A DNA stretch of 64,000 nt from Bacteroidaceae bacterium (GCA_902362375.1 CABIVS010000001.1:171820-235819), one strand, 5' to 3'. Counted from the first letter of the stretch, positions 1 through 8,678 are shown. Made by a program: numbers and translations. The notes: a model not told the origin generated them from the letters alone.

Positions 1-590
1 CCGAAGATGCCGCCCGTTTGGGAATCAAGTACCTGACACTGTACACCTTCTCAACCGAGAACTGGAATCGGCCGCAAGACGAAATTGCGGCTCTGATGAA
101 TCTATTGCTAGAATCTATTGAAGAAGAGACATTGATGAAAAACAATATCCGCTTCAATGTAATCGGTGATTTCAAAAAGTTACCTGTTGAAGTTCAGAAA
201 AGTTTGGCATCATGCATAGAACGCACATCCCAAAATAGTGGCATGTGTATGGTATTAGCTCTTAGTTATTCATCCCGTTGGGAAATAACCGAAGCTGTAC
301 GACAAATAGCAACACTGATAAAAACTGGAGAAATATCTCCCGAACAAATAACTGATGAATGCATCGCATCTCATCTGGAAACTAAGTTTATGCCCGACCC
401 GGATCTACTGATCCGCACGGGAGGAGAAATCCGGCTAAGCAATTACCTCTTATGGCAATGCGCTTATTCGGAGCTTTATTTTTGTGATACTTTTTGGCCT
501 GACTTCAACAAAGAAGAACTCTACAAAGCCATTTGGGAATATCAACAAAGGGAACGCCGATTCGGCAAAACCAGTGAACAGATCAGCTAA
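1..590 (+). CDS. uppS: Isoprenyl transferase (undecaprenyl diphosphate synthase), 5'-truncated
   Basis: Cis-prenyltransferase that elongates farnesyl diphosphate with isopentenyl diphosphate to undecaprenyl diphosphate, the lipid carrier for peptidoglycan and surface glycans. The window opens inside the gene; the reading frame is open from base 3, so the N-terminus with the catalytic Asp of the DGN motif lies outside. Seen: [10 protein letters not shown] near the beginning and [18 protein letters not shown] with ..AYSELYF near the end, both hallmark substrate-binding blocks of the UPP synthase family. About 195 residues are present of the usual 240-250. It lies just upstream of bamA (30-base gap) in the same direction, the usual Bacteroides order. 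Identification is firm; only the truncation is due to the window edge. Confidence 0.95.
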   Translation, partial: EDAARLGIKYLTLYTFSTENWNRPQDEIAALMNLLLESIEEETLMKNNIRFNVIGDFKKLPVEVQKSLASCIERTSQNSGMCMVLALSYSSRWEITEAVRQIATLIKTGEISPEQITDECIASHLETKFMPDPDLLIRTGGEIRLSNYLLWQCAYSELYFCDTFWPDFNKEELYKAIWEYQQRERRFGKTSEQIS

Positions 591-620
591 TATAACTCGA
601 AACATCAAATTATAACATAA

Positions 621-3275
621 ATGCATTATCGTATTTCCTTTATATTCATAACGTTTGTCTGCCTGTGCTGCTTTGCGACAACAGGCATTGCGCAAAATGC
701 TAACACTGATGAAGACTCGAAACCTGTCATCTTATACTCTGGAACACCCAAAAAGTATGAGATAGCAGATATTAAAGTCGAAGGCGTAAAGAATTATGAA
801 GACTATGTATTGATTGGACTATCCGGACTATCGGTAGGACAAACAATTACTGTGCCGGGTGACGAAATTACTGGAGCAATCAAACGTTATTGGCGTCATG
901 GTTTGTTCTCAAATGTACAAATCACAGCCGAGAAAATTGAAGGCGACAAAATCTGGTTAAAAATCAGTCTGACACAACGCCCGCGTATCGCAGATGTGCG
1001 CTATCACGGTGTGAAGAAGTCGGAACGCACCGATCTTGAGGCCAAGTTAGGGATGGTAAAAGGTATGCAAATCACTCCGAATACCGTAGACCGTGCCAAG
1101 ACATTGATCAAACGCTATTTCGACGATAAAGGATTCAAAAATGCAGAAGTTATTATCTCGCAGAAAGACGATCCATCCAGCGAAAATCAGGTGATCGTTG
1201 ACATTGATATCGACAAGAAAGAAAAAATCAAAGTACACGAAATCCAAATCGTTGGTAATCATGCAATCAAGGCTTCCAAGCTGAAGAAAGTAATGAAGAA
1301 AACCAATGAGAAAGGTAAACTTCGCAATTTGTTCCGCACCAAAAAATTCGTGCCGGAAAACTTCGAAGCAGATAAGCAGCTGATTATCGACAAGTATAAT
1401 GAGTTGGGATACCGTGATGCAATGATTGTAAAAGACAGCGTTTCACAGTATGACGAAAAGACTGTAAACGTTTATTTGAATATAGACGAAGGACAGAAAT
1501 ATTATCTACGTAATGTTACATGGGTGGGTAACACTCTTTATCCGTCAGAACAGTTGAACTTCTTGCTTCGCATGAAGAAAGGTGACGTATACAACCAGAA
1601 GTTATTGAACGAACGTGTTTCTACAGATGATGACGCTATCGGTAACTTATATTACAACAACGGCTACCTGTTCTATAATCTCGACCCGGTAGAAGTAAAT
1701 ATTGTCGGCGACTCTATCGACCTCGAAATGAGAATCTATGAAGGCCGTCAGGCTACTATCAATAAGATCAAGATCAGTGGTAATGACCGTTTGTATGAAA
1801 ACGTTGTTCGCCGGGAACTTCGTATTCGTCCGGGACAATTGTTCAGCAAAGAAGACTTGATGCGTTCCTTGCGTGAAATCCAGCAGATGGGACACTTTGA
1901 CCCGGAAAAGCTGCAACCGGATATTCAACCGGATCCGATGAACGGAACTGTTGACATAGGCTTGCCTTTGACTTCCAAAGCCAACGACCAAGTGGAATTC
2001 TCTGCTGGTTGGGGACAGACAGGTATTATCGGTAAGTTGAGCTTGAAGTTCACCAACTTCTCCGTAGCCAACTTGTTGCACCCGGGTGAAAACTACCGTG
2101 GTATCCTTCCACAAGGTGACGGTCAGACATTGACTATCAGCGGACAGACGAATGCTAAATACTACCAGTCATACAGTATTTCATTCTTCGACCCATGGTT
2201 TGGCGGTAAACGTCCGAACTCATTCTCCGTATCGGCATTCTTCTCTGTACAAACAGATATCAGCAGCCGTTACTATAACTCCAGCTACTTCAACAACTAC
2301 TACAACAGTATGTATAGCGGCTACGGTGGTTATGGTATGTATAACTATGGTAACTATAACAACTACGAAAACTATTATGACCCGGATAAATCTATCAAGA
2401 TGTGGGGACTTTCCGTAGGTTGGGGTAAACGTCTGAAATGGCCGGATGACTACTTCACTCTTTCCGCTGAATTAGCTTACCAACGCTATAACTTGAGCGA
2501 CTGGCAGTATTTCCCGGTAACCAACGGTAAATGTAATGACCTTAGCATTTCATTGACTTTGGCTCGTAACTCTATTGACAACCCAATCTTCCCTCGTTCG
2601 GGTTCAGATTTCTCACTGTCAGTTCAGTTCACACCGCCTTACTCGTTGATGGACGGTAAAGACTATAAGGGATATTACAGCAACCCTGAAACAGGTAGCA
2701 TCACCCAGGACAACATGAATAAACTTCATAAATGGATAGAATACCACAAATGGAAATTCAAAGGCAAAACATATACTCCGCTGATGGATCCGGTTGCTCA
2801 TCCAAAATGTCTGGTATTAATGACACGTACGGAATTCGGTCTGTTGGGTCACTATAACCAATACAAGAAATCTCCGTTCGGTACATTCGACGTAGGTGGT
2901 GACGGTATGACCGGTTATTCAACTTATGCAACTGAAAGTATCGCTTTGCGTGGTTACGAAAACAGCTCATTAACACCATACGGTTCTGAAGGTTATGCCT
3001 ATGCACGTCTCGGCATCGAATTAAGATATCCGTTGATGCTGGAAACAAGTACTAACATTTATGTGTTAGGTTTCCTTGAAGCAGGTAACGCATGGCATGA
3101 TATCAAGAAATTCAATCCATTCGAGTTGAAACGTTCTGCCGGTGTCGGTGTTCGTATCTTCCTTCCGATGATTGGTATGATGGGTATTGACTGGGGTTAC
3201 GGTTTCGACAAAGTATTTGGTTCTAAACAATATGGAGGAAGCCAGTTCCACTTTATCTTAGGACAAGAATTCTAA
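621..3275 (+). CDS. bamA: Outer membrane protein assembly factor BamA
   Basis: Core of the machine that folds and inserts beta-barrel proteins into the outer membrane. The 884-residue product starts with a signal peptide (about residues 1-24, ending ATTGIAQ), followed by a run of POTRA repeats (roughly residues 45-430) and a C-terminal Omp85 barrel ending in a terminal aromatic (GQEF), the typical barrel signal. A Gly/Tyr/Asn-rich stretch near residues 560-600 (many Tyr-Asn pairs) is probably a large extracellular loop. Downstream come two Skp/OmpH periplasmic chaperones, the first overlapping the bamA stop by one base if its upstream ATG is used, so an outer-membrane biogenesis operon is likely. 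Longer than E. coli BamA (810), as is normal in Bacteroidetes. Confidence 0.95.
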   Translation: MHYRISFIFITFVCLCCFATTGIAQNANTDEDSKPVILYSGTPKKYEIADIKVEGVKNYEDYVLIGLSGLSVGQTITVPGDEITGAIKRYWRHGLFSNVQITAEKIEGDKIWLKISLTQRPRIADVRYHGVKKSERTDLEAKLGMVKGMQITPNTVDRAKTLIKRYFDDKGFKNAEVIISQKDDPSSENQVIVDIDIDKKEKIKVHEIQIVGNHAIKASKLKKVMKKTNEKGKLRNLFRTKKFVPENFEADKQLIIDKYNELGYRDAMIVKDSVSQYDEKTVNVYLNIDEGQKYYLRNVTWVGNTLYPSEQLNFLLRMKKGDVYNQKLLNERVSTDDDAIGNLYYNNGYLFYNLDPVEVNIVGDSIDLEMRIYEGRQATINKIKISGNDRLYENVVRRELRIRPGQLFSKEDLMRSLREIQQMGHFDPEKLQPDIQPDPMNGTVDIGLPLTSKANDQVEFSAGWGQTGIIGKLSLKFTNFSVANLLHPGENYRGILPQGDGQTLTISGQTNAKYYQSYSISFFDPWFGGKRPNSFSVSAFFSVQTDISSRYYNSSYFNNYYNSMYSGYGGYGMYNYGNYNNYENYYDPDKSIKMWGLSVGWGKRLKWPDDYFTLSAELAYQRYNLSDWQYFPVTNGKCNDLSISLTLARNSIDNPIFPRSGSDFSLSVQFTPPYSLMDGKDYKGYYSNPETGSITQDNMNKLHKWIEYHKWKFKGKTYTPLMDPVAHPKCLVLMTRTEFGLLGHYNQYKKSPFGTFDVGGDGMTGYSTYATESIALRGYENSSLTPYGSEGYAYARLGIELRYPLMLETSTNIYVLGFLEAGNAWHDIKKFNPFELKRSAGVGVRIFLPMIGMMGIDWGYGFDKVFGSKQYGGSQFHFILGQEF

Positions 3276-3298
3276 TGTATCATCAAAAACTAAACGTT

Positions 3299-3814
3299 AT
3301 GAGAAAGTCTGTTCTATTAATTATGATGCTATTTACTGTCAGCATGGCAGCAAATGCACAGAAATTTGCACTGATCGATACGGAATATATTATGAAGAAT
3401 ATTCCGGCAGCTCAAAGCGCTAATGAGCAAATGCAAGAAGCTACGAAAAAATACCAGAGTGAAGTAGAAGCTCTGGCTAAAGAAGCACAGAAGATGTTCC
3501 AGGATTACCAGGCAAAATCTTCCACTCTTTCTGCCACACAAAAAACAAAGACAGAAGATGCAATCGTAGCAAAGGAAAAAGAAGCAGCCGAACTGAAGCG
3601 TAGCTACTTCGGTCCGGAAGGCGAATTAGCCAAGATGAGAGACAAGTTGATTACTCCGATCCAAGACGATATCTATGAAGCTGTAAAAGCTATATCACAG
3701 CAACATGGATATGATTTGGTAATCGACAGAGCCTCTGCTACAGGTATAATATTTGCAAATCCACGCATAGATATTAGTGATGAAATCCTAAGAAAATTAG
3801 GATATTCAAATTAA
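3299..3814 (+). CDS. OmpH/Skp family periplasmic chaperone (first copy)
   Basis: Small periplasmic chaperone that holds unfolded outer-membrane proteins on their way to BamA. The chosen start gives 171 residues beginning MRKSVLLIMML, a clean signal peptide ending near AANAQ. An in-frame ATG at 3275 overlaps the bamA stop and would add eight residues before the signal peptide; the internal start is preferred because it gives a normal signal peptide and the same length as the next gene. The mature part begins FALIDTEYIMKNIP and continues in a Lys/Glu/Ala-rich helical region (residues about 35-120) expected to form the tentacle coiled coil. The tandem paralogue next door and bamA upstream support the role. 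Confidence 0.88.
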   Translation: MRKSVLLIMMLFTVSMAANAQKFALIDTEYIMKNIPAAQSANEQMQEATKKYQSEVEALAKEAQKMFQDYQAKSSTLSATQKTKTEDAIVAKEKEAAELKRSYFGPEGELAKMRDKLITPIQDDIYEAVKAISQQHGYDLVIDRASATGIIFANPRIDISDEILRKLGYSN

Positions 3815-3819
3815 TTTCA

Positions 3820-3827
3820 TACATTTG
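3820..3827 (+). promoter_or_regulatory. Probable -7 element (TACATTTG) for the second ompH gene
   Basis: Matches the Bacteroides sigma-ABfr -7 consensus TAnnTTTG and lies 43 bases before the ATG at 3871. It sits just past the stop of the first ompH copy, so the second copy may also be transcribed on its own. Confidence 0.5.
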
Positions 3828-3870
3828 CAGCTGGAAATAACTAAAAATCATTCAAATAAATTATAGAACT

Positions 3871-4386
3871 ATGCTAAAAAAAATTGCACTTGTAATGTTG
3901 CTTGCACTCCCAATGGGTGTATTTGCACAGAACCTGAAATTCGGGCACATTAATGCACAGGAAATCATCACTGTGATGCCGGAATTCACCAAAGCCCAAA
4001 ATGATATTCAGACTTTAGAAAAACAACTTACTGCCGAACTACAGAGAACGCAGGAAGAATTCAACAAGAAATATCAGGAATTCCAACAAGCTATCGCTAA
4101 GGATTCTCTTCCTCCCAACATCGCTGAAAGAAGACAAAAAGAGTTGCAGGATATGATGCAGAGACAAGAGCAATTCCAACAGGATGCTCAACAACAAATG
4201 CAGAAAGCCCAAAATGATGCAATGGCTCCTATCTACCAGAAGTTGGACAATGCCATCAAAGCAGTAGGTGCTGCTGAAGGCGTGATCTATATCTTCGACC
4301 TGGCAAGAACTTCGATTCCTTACGTGAACGAATCACAGAGCATCAACTTGACTAACAAGGTAAAAGCAAATCTTGGTATCAAATAA
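3871..4386 (+). CDS. OmpH/Skp family periplasmic chaperone (second copy)
   Basis: Paralogue of the preceding gene, also 171 residues, with signal peptide MLKKIALVMLLALPMGVFAQ. The mature start (LKFGHINAQEIITVMPEF) matches the OmpH family opening, followed by a Gln/Glu/Lys-rich helical segment (about residues 45-130) typical of the coiled-coil arms and a C-terminal strand region ending KVKANLGIK. It probably acts with BamA on outer-membrane protein folding; tandem ompH copies after bamA are the standard Bacteroides arrangement. It has its own candidate promoter in the 56-base gap and is closed by a strong hairpin terminator. Confidence 0.9.
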   Translation: MLKKIALVMLLALPMGVFAQNLKFGHINAQEIITVMPEFTKAQNDIQTLEKQLTAELQRTQEEFNKKYQEFQQAIAKDSLPPNIAERRQKELQDMMQRQEQFQQDAQQQMQKAQNDAMAPIYQKLDNAIKAVGAAEGVIYIFDLARTSIPYVNESQSINLTNKVKANLGIK

Positions 4387-4410
4387 GATCTGACCAAGAA
4401 TAAAGAAATA

Positions 4411-4463
4411 CCAAAAGGGAAAGAGAAAGAAGGATCATCTTCTTTCTCTTTCCCTTTTTTTGG
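4411..4463 (+). terminator. Rho-independent terminator after the bamA-ompH genes
   Basis: A long stem formed by AAAGGGAAAGAGAAAGA and its complement around a short GATCATC-like loop, followed by a T tract. It ends the bamA-ompH unit directly before the murI promoter. Confidence 0.85.
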
Positions 4464-4465
4464 TG

Positions 4466-4473
4466 TACATTTG
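4466..4473 (+). promoter_or_regulatory. Probable -7 element (TACATTTG) for murI
   Basis: TAnnTTTG match 21 bases before the murI ATG, immediately after the upstream terminator. Confidence 0.6.
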
Positions 4474-4494
4474 CATATATAAATCAGGTTTGTC

Positions 4495-5337
4495 ATGAAG
4501 CAACATCTATCCCATACGCCCGGCCCAATCGGAGTATTCGACTCCGGCTACGGAGGTCTGACCATCTTAGACAAGATTAGAGAAGTATTACCGGAATATG
4601 ATTATATCTATTTGGGAGATAATGCACGTGCCCCCTACGGAACGCGCTCTTTCGAAGTCGTATACGAATTCACCCGACAAGCCGTCAACAAGCTGTTTGA
4701 TATGGGATGCCATCTGGTTATATTAGCTTGCAATACAGCTTCCGCCAAAGCTTTGCGTAGCATTCAGATGAATGATTTACCCCAAATCGATCCTGCCCGC
4801 CGTGTGCTCGGAGTCATCCGTCCCACTGTAGAATGTATTGGAGAGATTAGCAAGAATCAGCATATCGGTGTACTGGCAACAGCAGGCACCATCAAATCCG
4901 AATCGTATCCATTAGAAATACATAAACTGTTTCCTGAAATTCAGGTAAGTGGAACGGCATGTCCGATGTGGGTATCCTTAGTTGAGAATAACGAATCACA
5001 AGACGAAGGAGCCGACTATTTTATCCGGAAGTACATCGACCAATTACTGTCAAAGGATCCTCAAATAGATACTGTCATCCTCGGATGTACCCATTTCCCC
5101 ATACTCCTACCTAAAATCCGGCAATACATTCCGGATCATATCAGTATAATTGCACAAGGAGAGTATGTTGCAGAAAGCCTGAAAGACTATCTGAAGAGAC
5201 ATCCCGAAATGGATGCCAAATGTACCAAGAATGGCAACTGCCAGTTTTACACAACCGAAGCGGAAGAAAAGTTTTCAGAATCGGCCTCTACTTTCCTGAA
5301 ACAGCAGATTAGCGTAAAACATATCACACTCGAATAA
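4495..5337 (+). CDS. murI: Glutamate racemase
   Basis: Interconverts L- and D-glutamate to supply D-Glu for peptidoglycan; cytoplasmic, cofactor-independent. The 280-residue product has the family signatures in order: IGVFDSGYGGLT near the N-terminus, DNARAPYG, the first catalytic cysteine block LACNTASA (about residue 80) and the second GCTHFPIL (about residue 200). Length is typical (250-290). It has its own promoter and lies between a terminator and the small DUF2007 gene. Confidence 0.95.
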   Translation: MKQHLSHTPGPIGVFDSGYGGLTILDKIREVLPEYDYIYLGDNARAPYGTRSFEVVYEFTRQAVNKLFDMGCHLVILACNTASAKALRSIQMNDLPQIDPARRVLGVIRPTVECIGEISKNQHIGVLATAGTIKSESYPLEIHKLFPEIQVSGTACPMWVSLVENNESQDEGADYFIRKYIDQLLSKDPQIDTVILGCTHFPILLPKIRQYIPDHISIIAQGEYVAESLKDYLKRHPEMDAKCTKNGNCQFYTTEAEEKFSESASTFLKQQISVKHITLE

Positions 5338-5377
5338 TTTTTAAGAAAATAAATAACTATTTCTCTCTCTTTTTTGT

Positions 5378-5385
5378 TATATTTG
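5378..5385 (+). promoter_or_regulatory. Probable -7 element (TATATTTG) for the DUF2007 gene
   Basis: TAnnTTTG match 28 bases before the ATG at 5414. Confidence 0.55.
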
Positions 5386-5413
5386 TAGATAACAACCCCT
5401 AATAAGTAAGATC

Positions 5414-5647
5414 ATGAAAGAAGAAGATTACAGCAAGGCAATAGAAGTATTCTCCGGATCCCCTTGGGAAGCCGAGATCATTAAAGGGTTATTAGAAAGC
5501 AACAACATCCGTTGTGTGATTAAAGATGGAATTATGGGGACATTAGCACCCTATATCGCTCCTTCCGTATCCGTCCTCGTGACAGAGGAAGAATACGAAG
5601 CAGCCACCGAGCTAATCAGAAGCCGGGACGAGAAAGGTAGCGATTGA
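5414..5647 (+). CDS. DUF2007-type small protein
   Basis: A 77-residue cytoplasmic protein with the DUF2007 pattern (putative signal transducing protein family): a FSGSPWEAEIIKGLLESNNI opening, a central VIKDG..G..APYIAPSVSVLV segment, and a C-terminal YEAATELIRS helix. The fold is ferredoxin-like in known members; the biochemical function is not established. It has its own promoter. The last 32 bases overlap the 3' end of the convergent aminotransferase gene. Confidence 0.8.
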   Translation: MKEEDYSKAIEVFSGSPWEAEIIKGLLESNNIRCVIKDGIMGTLAPYIAPSVSVLVTEEEYEAATELIRSRDEKGSD

Positions 5648-6764
5648 TACGGTCCAGTCCTTCTTTGATATTCTCCAATGAGTTTGCATAGGAGAAGCGT
5701 ACATATCCTTCACCTCCCGTTCCAAAGTCTACCCCGGGAGTAATGCCGACATGCGCATGCTCGAGTACATCGAATGCAAAGCGATAAGAGTCGGTTGTAA
5801 ATTTACGTGCGTTGGCAAAAATGTAAAATGCTCCTTGAGGTTCTACTTTAATCTCAAACCCCATTTCCCGAAGACGAGCAATCATGTACCGGCGACGCTC
5901 ATCATAAATCTGCTTCATCCGTTCCACATCCGAATCAGCCTGCCGTAATGCAGCAATCCCAGCCTGTTGAGCAACGCTGGACGCACAAATAAATAGATTC
6001 TGCTGCAACTTCTGCAAAGAACGCATACAAGATTTAGGTGCGATCAAATAACCCAGCCGAAGACCCGTCATTGCAAAACGTTTAGAAAATCCGTTCAGGA
6101 CAAAAGCCTGATCGGTATATTCAAGAATGCTGTGCGCACGTCCTTCATAGACAAGTCCGTGATAAATCTCATCTGAAATAACAGGAACTCCCAGTGCTGC
6201 CACTTCTCTCAAGAATTTTTCATCCAGCAACATTCCGGTCGGATTCATCGGAGAATTGATAAAGATAGCCGCTGTATGTGGATTCACACATTTGCGAATA
6301 GCTTCTATGTCGTATTGCAGATATTCTTTAGACAAAGGAACCAAAACAGGTTTAGCCTGGGTAGCCAACACAAAATTACGGTAACAAGCATATCCCGGAT
6401 TGGAAAGAATCACTTCGCTATCCGTATTGCAGAGCAACATTAATGCAAGAAGAATGGATGGAGAAGAACCGGAAGTCACTACAATACAATCCGGATCTAC
6501 CGTCACTCCATATTCCCGTAGATAAAAAGCAGCAATTTCCCGCCGCAGTTCCGGGTCCCCCAAAGAATGCGTATAGTGAGTAAGATGACGATCATAAGCC
6601 GCTTTTGCTGCTTCCGACACACAAGACGGCACATCAAAATCGGGTTCACCAACTTCCAAATGAATAATATCAACACCTTGTTTCTGTAATTCGTTTGCCC
6701 TCTCCAACACATCCATTACAATGAAGGAGGTCATCTGTTCTACTTGTGGATTTGTATGTTTCAT
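5616..6764 (-). CDS. Pyridoxal-phosphate-dependent aminotransferase (class I/II)
   Basis: Fold-type I aminotransferase of the AspC/PatA-like group, 382 residues from the chosen start MKHTNPQVEQM. Seen: VTSGSSPSILLAL (phosphate-binding turn), NSPMNPTG, SDEIYHGLVYEG, and the Schiff-base lysine block LNGFSKRFAMTGLRLGYL, with a C-terminal RFSYANSLENIKEGLDRI containing the carboxylate-binding Arg. Substrate cannot be fixed from sequence; aspartate or another amino acid with 2-oxoglutarate is likely. A longer open frame reaches 6824 but the promoter at 6790-6797 would lie inside it, so the ATG at 6764 is used. Divergent from proB. Confidence 0.88.
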   Translation of the reverse strand: MKHTNPQVEQMTSFIVMDVLERANELQKQGVDIIHLEVGEPDFDVPSCVSEAAKAAYDRHLTHYTHSLGDPELRREIAAFYLREYGVTVDPDCIVVTSGSSPSILLALMLLCNTDSEVILSNPGYACYRNFVLATQAKPVLVPLSKEYLQYDIEAIRKCVNPHTAAIFINSPMNPTGMLLDEKFLREVAALGVPVISDEIYHGLVYEGRAHSILEYTDQAFVLNGFSKRFAMTGLRLGYLIAPKSCMRSLQKLQQNLFICASSVAQQAGIAALRQADSDVERMKQIYDERRRYMIARLREMGFEIKVEPQGAFYIFANARKFTTDSYRFAFDVLEHAHVGITPGVDFGTGGEGYVRFSYANSLENIKEGLDRINRYLSRPGF

Positions 6765-6789
6765 TGTTAATCTTTTCTCTATCTGGCTG

Positions 6790-6797
6790 CAAAGATA
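6790..6797 (-). promoter_or_regulatory. Probable -7 element (TATCTTTG) for the aminotransferase gene
   Basis: On the minus strand, 26 bases before the ATG at 6764. It decides the start choice, since the longer frame would begin upstream of it. Confidence 0.55.
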
Positions 6798-6839
6798 ATT
6801 CTTTTTAGCCTGTTTTGGTAACATATCGGCAAAAAGCTC

Positions 6840-6847
6840 TATATTTG
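6840..6847 (+). promoter_or_regulatory. Probable -7 element (TATATTTG) for proB
   Basis: TAnnTTTG match 23 bases before the proB ATG; a TTTG within TGTTTTGG (6811-6818) lies at roughly -33 distance. Confidence 0.6.
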
Positions 6848-6869
6848 CGCTTTCAAATCGTTAGTAAGG

Positions 6870-7952
6870 ATGAAACAGGAATTTACACGAATCGCAGTAA
6901 AAGTAGGAAGCAATGTATTGACACGCCGCGACGGAACGCTGGACGTTACCCGTATGTCGGCACTTGTTGACCAGATAGCGGAATTACATAAGTCCGGGGT
7001 GGAAATCATTTTGATTTCTTCGGGAGCTGTTGCTTCCGGACGCAGTGAAGTGCATCCGCAGAAAAAACTCGATAGTGTAGATCAGCGCCAGTTATTTTCT
7101 GCTGTGGGTCAGGCCAAACTAATCAACCGTTACTACGAACTTTTCCGCGAGCACAATATCCCTGTGGGTCAGGTACTGACAACGAAGGAAAGTTTTGGTA
7201 CTCGCCGCCATTATCTGAATCAGAAAAATTGCATGACGGTAATGCTTGAAAATAATGTCATTCCTATTGTCAACGAAAACGATACGATTTCCGTCAGCGA
7301 GCTGATGTTCACCGATAATGATGAATTGTCCGGACTCATCGCTTCCATGATGGATACGCAGGCACTCATTATCCTAAGTAATATTGACGGGATTTACAAT
7401 GGTTCTCCTTCCGATCCTAACTCTTCTGTTATCCGGAAGATCGGTCACGGCAAAGACTTATCCAACTATATTCAGACAACTAAGTCCAGTTTCGGACGGG
7501 GGGGGATGTTGACGAAAACCAATATTGCCCGTAAAGTTGCCGATGAAGGAATTACAGTGATTATTGCCAACGGGAAGCGGGATAATATTCTCGTAGATTT
7601 GCTACAGCATCCTGAAGAAACTCTTTGTACACGTTTTATACCATCAGACGAACCGGTATCCAGTGTCAAAAAATGGATTGCCCATAGTGAAGGCTTTGCC
7701 AAAGGGGAAATTCATATAAATGAATGCGCTACAGAAGTTTTAAACTCTGAAAAAGCTGTCAGCATCCTCCCGATCGGAATCACTCATATTGAAGGTGAAT
7801 TTGAGAAAGATGACATTGTGCGTATCATGGATTTTCAAGGAAACCAGATCGGTGTTGGAAAAGTGAACTGTGATTCGAAACAGGCACAAGAAGCGATTGG
7901 CAAGCATGGAAAGAAACCAGTAGTACATTATGACTATCTATACATTGAATAA
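6870..7952 (+). CDS. proB: Glutamate 5-kinase
   Basis: First step of proline synthesis, phosphorylating L-glutamate at the gamma-carboxyl. The 360-residue product has an amino-acid kinase domain (residues 1 to about 255: VKVGSNVLT, LISSGAVASGR, NENDT, and FGRGGMLTK for nucleotide binding) and a C-terminal PUA domain (about 275-355). Length matches two-domain ProB. proA lies downstream but, unusually, after a 764-base non-coding stretch with its own promoter, so the two are probably not one simple operon. Confidence 0.95.
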   Translation: MKQEFTRIAVKVGSNVLTRRDGTLDVTRMSALVDQIAELHKSGVEIILISSGAVASGRSEVHPQKKLDSVDQRQLFSAVGQAKLINRYYELFREHNIPVGQVLTTKESFGTRRHYLNQKNCMTVMLENNVIPIVNENDTISVSELMFTDNDELSGLIASMMDTQALIILSNIDGIYNGSPSDPNSSVIRKIGHGKDLSNYIQTTKSSFGRGGMLTKTNIARKVADEGITVIIANGKRDNILVDLLQHPEETLCTRFIPSDEPVSSVKKWIAHSEGFAKGEIHINECATEVLNSEKAVSILPIGITHIEGEFEKDDIVRIMDFQGNQIGVGKVNCDSKQAQEAIGKHGKKPVVHYDYLYIE

Positions 7953-8038
7953 TTAATAATAAGAATTTCTGTTTTATCCCATTTTAGAATAAAATTAGCT
8001 TGTTTCTGTACGGTTATGAGTGCTTTTCTGTGTTATAA

Positions 8039-8119
8039 ATATAGCGTCACTATCACAACTGGATAATGACGCTATATTCAAAGGATAGTGTCGCTATGTC
8101 AGTAGTATAGTGACACTAT
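8039..8119. repeat. Cluster of short palindromes with TAGTGNC / GNCACTA cores
   Basis: ATATAGCGTCA (8039-8049) pairs with TGACGCTATAT (8067-8077); ATAGTGTCGCTAT (8085-8097) and ATAGTGACACTAT (8107-8119) are near-perfect small palindromes of the same core. Function unknown. Confidence 0.75.
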
Positions 8120-8181
8120 TTGCATACGATACTAAATTTAGGTGATCGCTTCTCTATTGATATGTATTTCATAGCCGAATG

Positions 8182-8257
8182 AGTTTTCGTTTGACTTAAG
8201 TTAAACGAACGCTTGACTATAGTTAAACTATCGCTTGACAGTTGTCAAACGAAAACT
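8182..8257. repeat. Three tandem TTGAC-GTTAA-type palindromes inside a 14-bp inverted repeat
   Basis: Outer arms AGTTTTCGTTTGAC (8182-8195) and GTCAAACGAAAACT (8244-8257) are exact complements. Between and including them are three spaced mini-palindromes: TTTGAC-TTAA-GTTAAA, CTTGAC-TATA-GTTAAA and CTTGAC-AGTT-GTCAAA, about 22-24 bases apart. Confidence 0.8.
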
Positions 8258-8387
8258 TGTTAGGCAATTGAAAAAATAATATAGGTAAGAGAAAGAAGTA
8301 AAAGCGGCATATTGACGCGTTATTGTCAGCGATAGCATCTTTGGCTCATTTCTGCACCCGTTATGAACTAAATCATAAATTGAGGAT

Positions 8388-8469
8388 TAGGCACGGATTA
8401 CACGGATAAACACGGTAGCTTTTCGTAATCATAGCATTAAATCCGTGAAATCCGTGTAATCCGTGCCTA
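8388..8469. repeat. Dispersed inverted repeat, copy 1 (AGGCACGGATTACACGGAT)
   Basis: 20-bp arms at 8388-8407 and 8450-8469 are exact reverse complements. The same arm sequence flanks a second element at 40211-40292, so this is a dispersed family; the inner loop differs between copies. Confidence 0.85.
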
Positions 8470-8522
8470 AAATATATTCCTTATTAATCGAGAGTAAACA
8501 AATAATCACACGAAATAAACGA

Positions 8523-8621
8523 ATGCTGCCAGAACGAGACTTTATTGAAAAAGATGGAGATAGACATGTACTTTCCAATCTCATTTCCAAACTCTGGTTC
8601 AAAAAGGAATATTATAAGTAA
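8523..8621 (+). CDS. Possible 32-residue peptide, unrecognised
   Basis: Short open frame beginning MLPERDFIEKDGDRH and ending KKEYYK. I do not recognise it. It has no clear promoter or ribosome site, so it may be a chance frame or a gene remnant; I mention it only because nothing else occupies this part of the gap. Confidence 0.15.
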   Translation: MLPERDFIEKDGDRHVLSNLISKLWFKKEYYK

Positions 8622-8670
8622 AGAGCAACATTTATTTCTATTTTCAACAAGTTTTATTCACATCATTCAC

Positions 8671-8678
8671 TATATTTG
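8671..8678 (+). promoter_or_regulatory. Probable -7 element (TATATTTG) for proA
   Basis: TAnnTTTG match 39 bases before the proA ATG, supporting transcription independent of proB. Confidence 0.6.

Larger units (their letters stand above)
7953..8670. other. Long non-coding gap between proB and proA, rich in short palindromes
   Basis: This stretch contains three separate repeat structures (listed individually) and one doubtful 32-codon reading frame at 8523-8621. No recognised gene or RNA was seen. Base composition is AT-rich. It separates two genes that act in consecutive steps of the same pathway. Confidence 0.7.

Noticed and set aside
1647..2114. 155-codon minus-strand frame inside bamA
   Set aside because: Antisense to the POTRA/barrel coding region; no independent support.
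8039..8257. Riboswitch or leader RNA for proA
   Set aside because: The structures lie more than 400 bases upstream of the proA promoter element, so they are not in its leader; no known riboswitch core was recognised.
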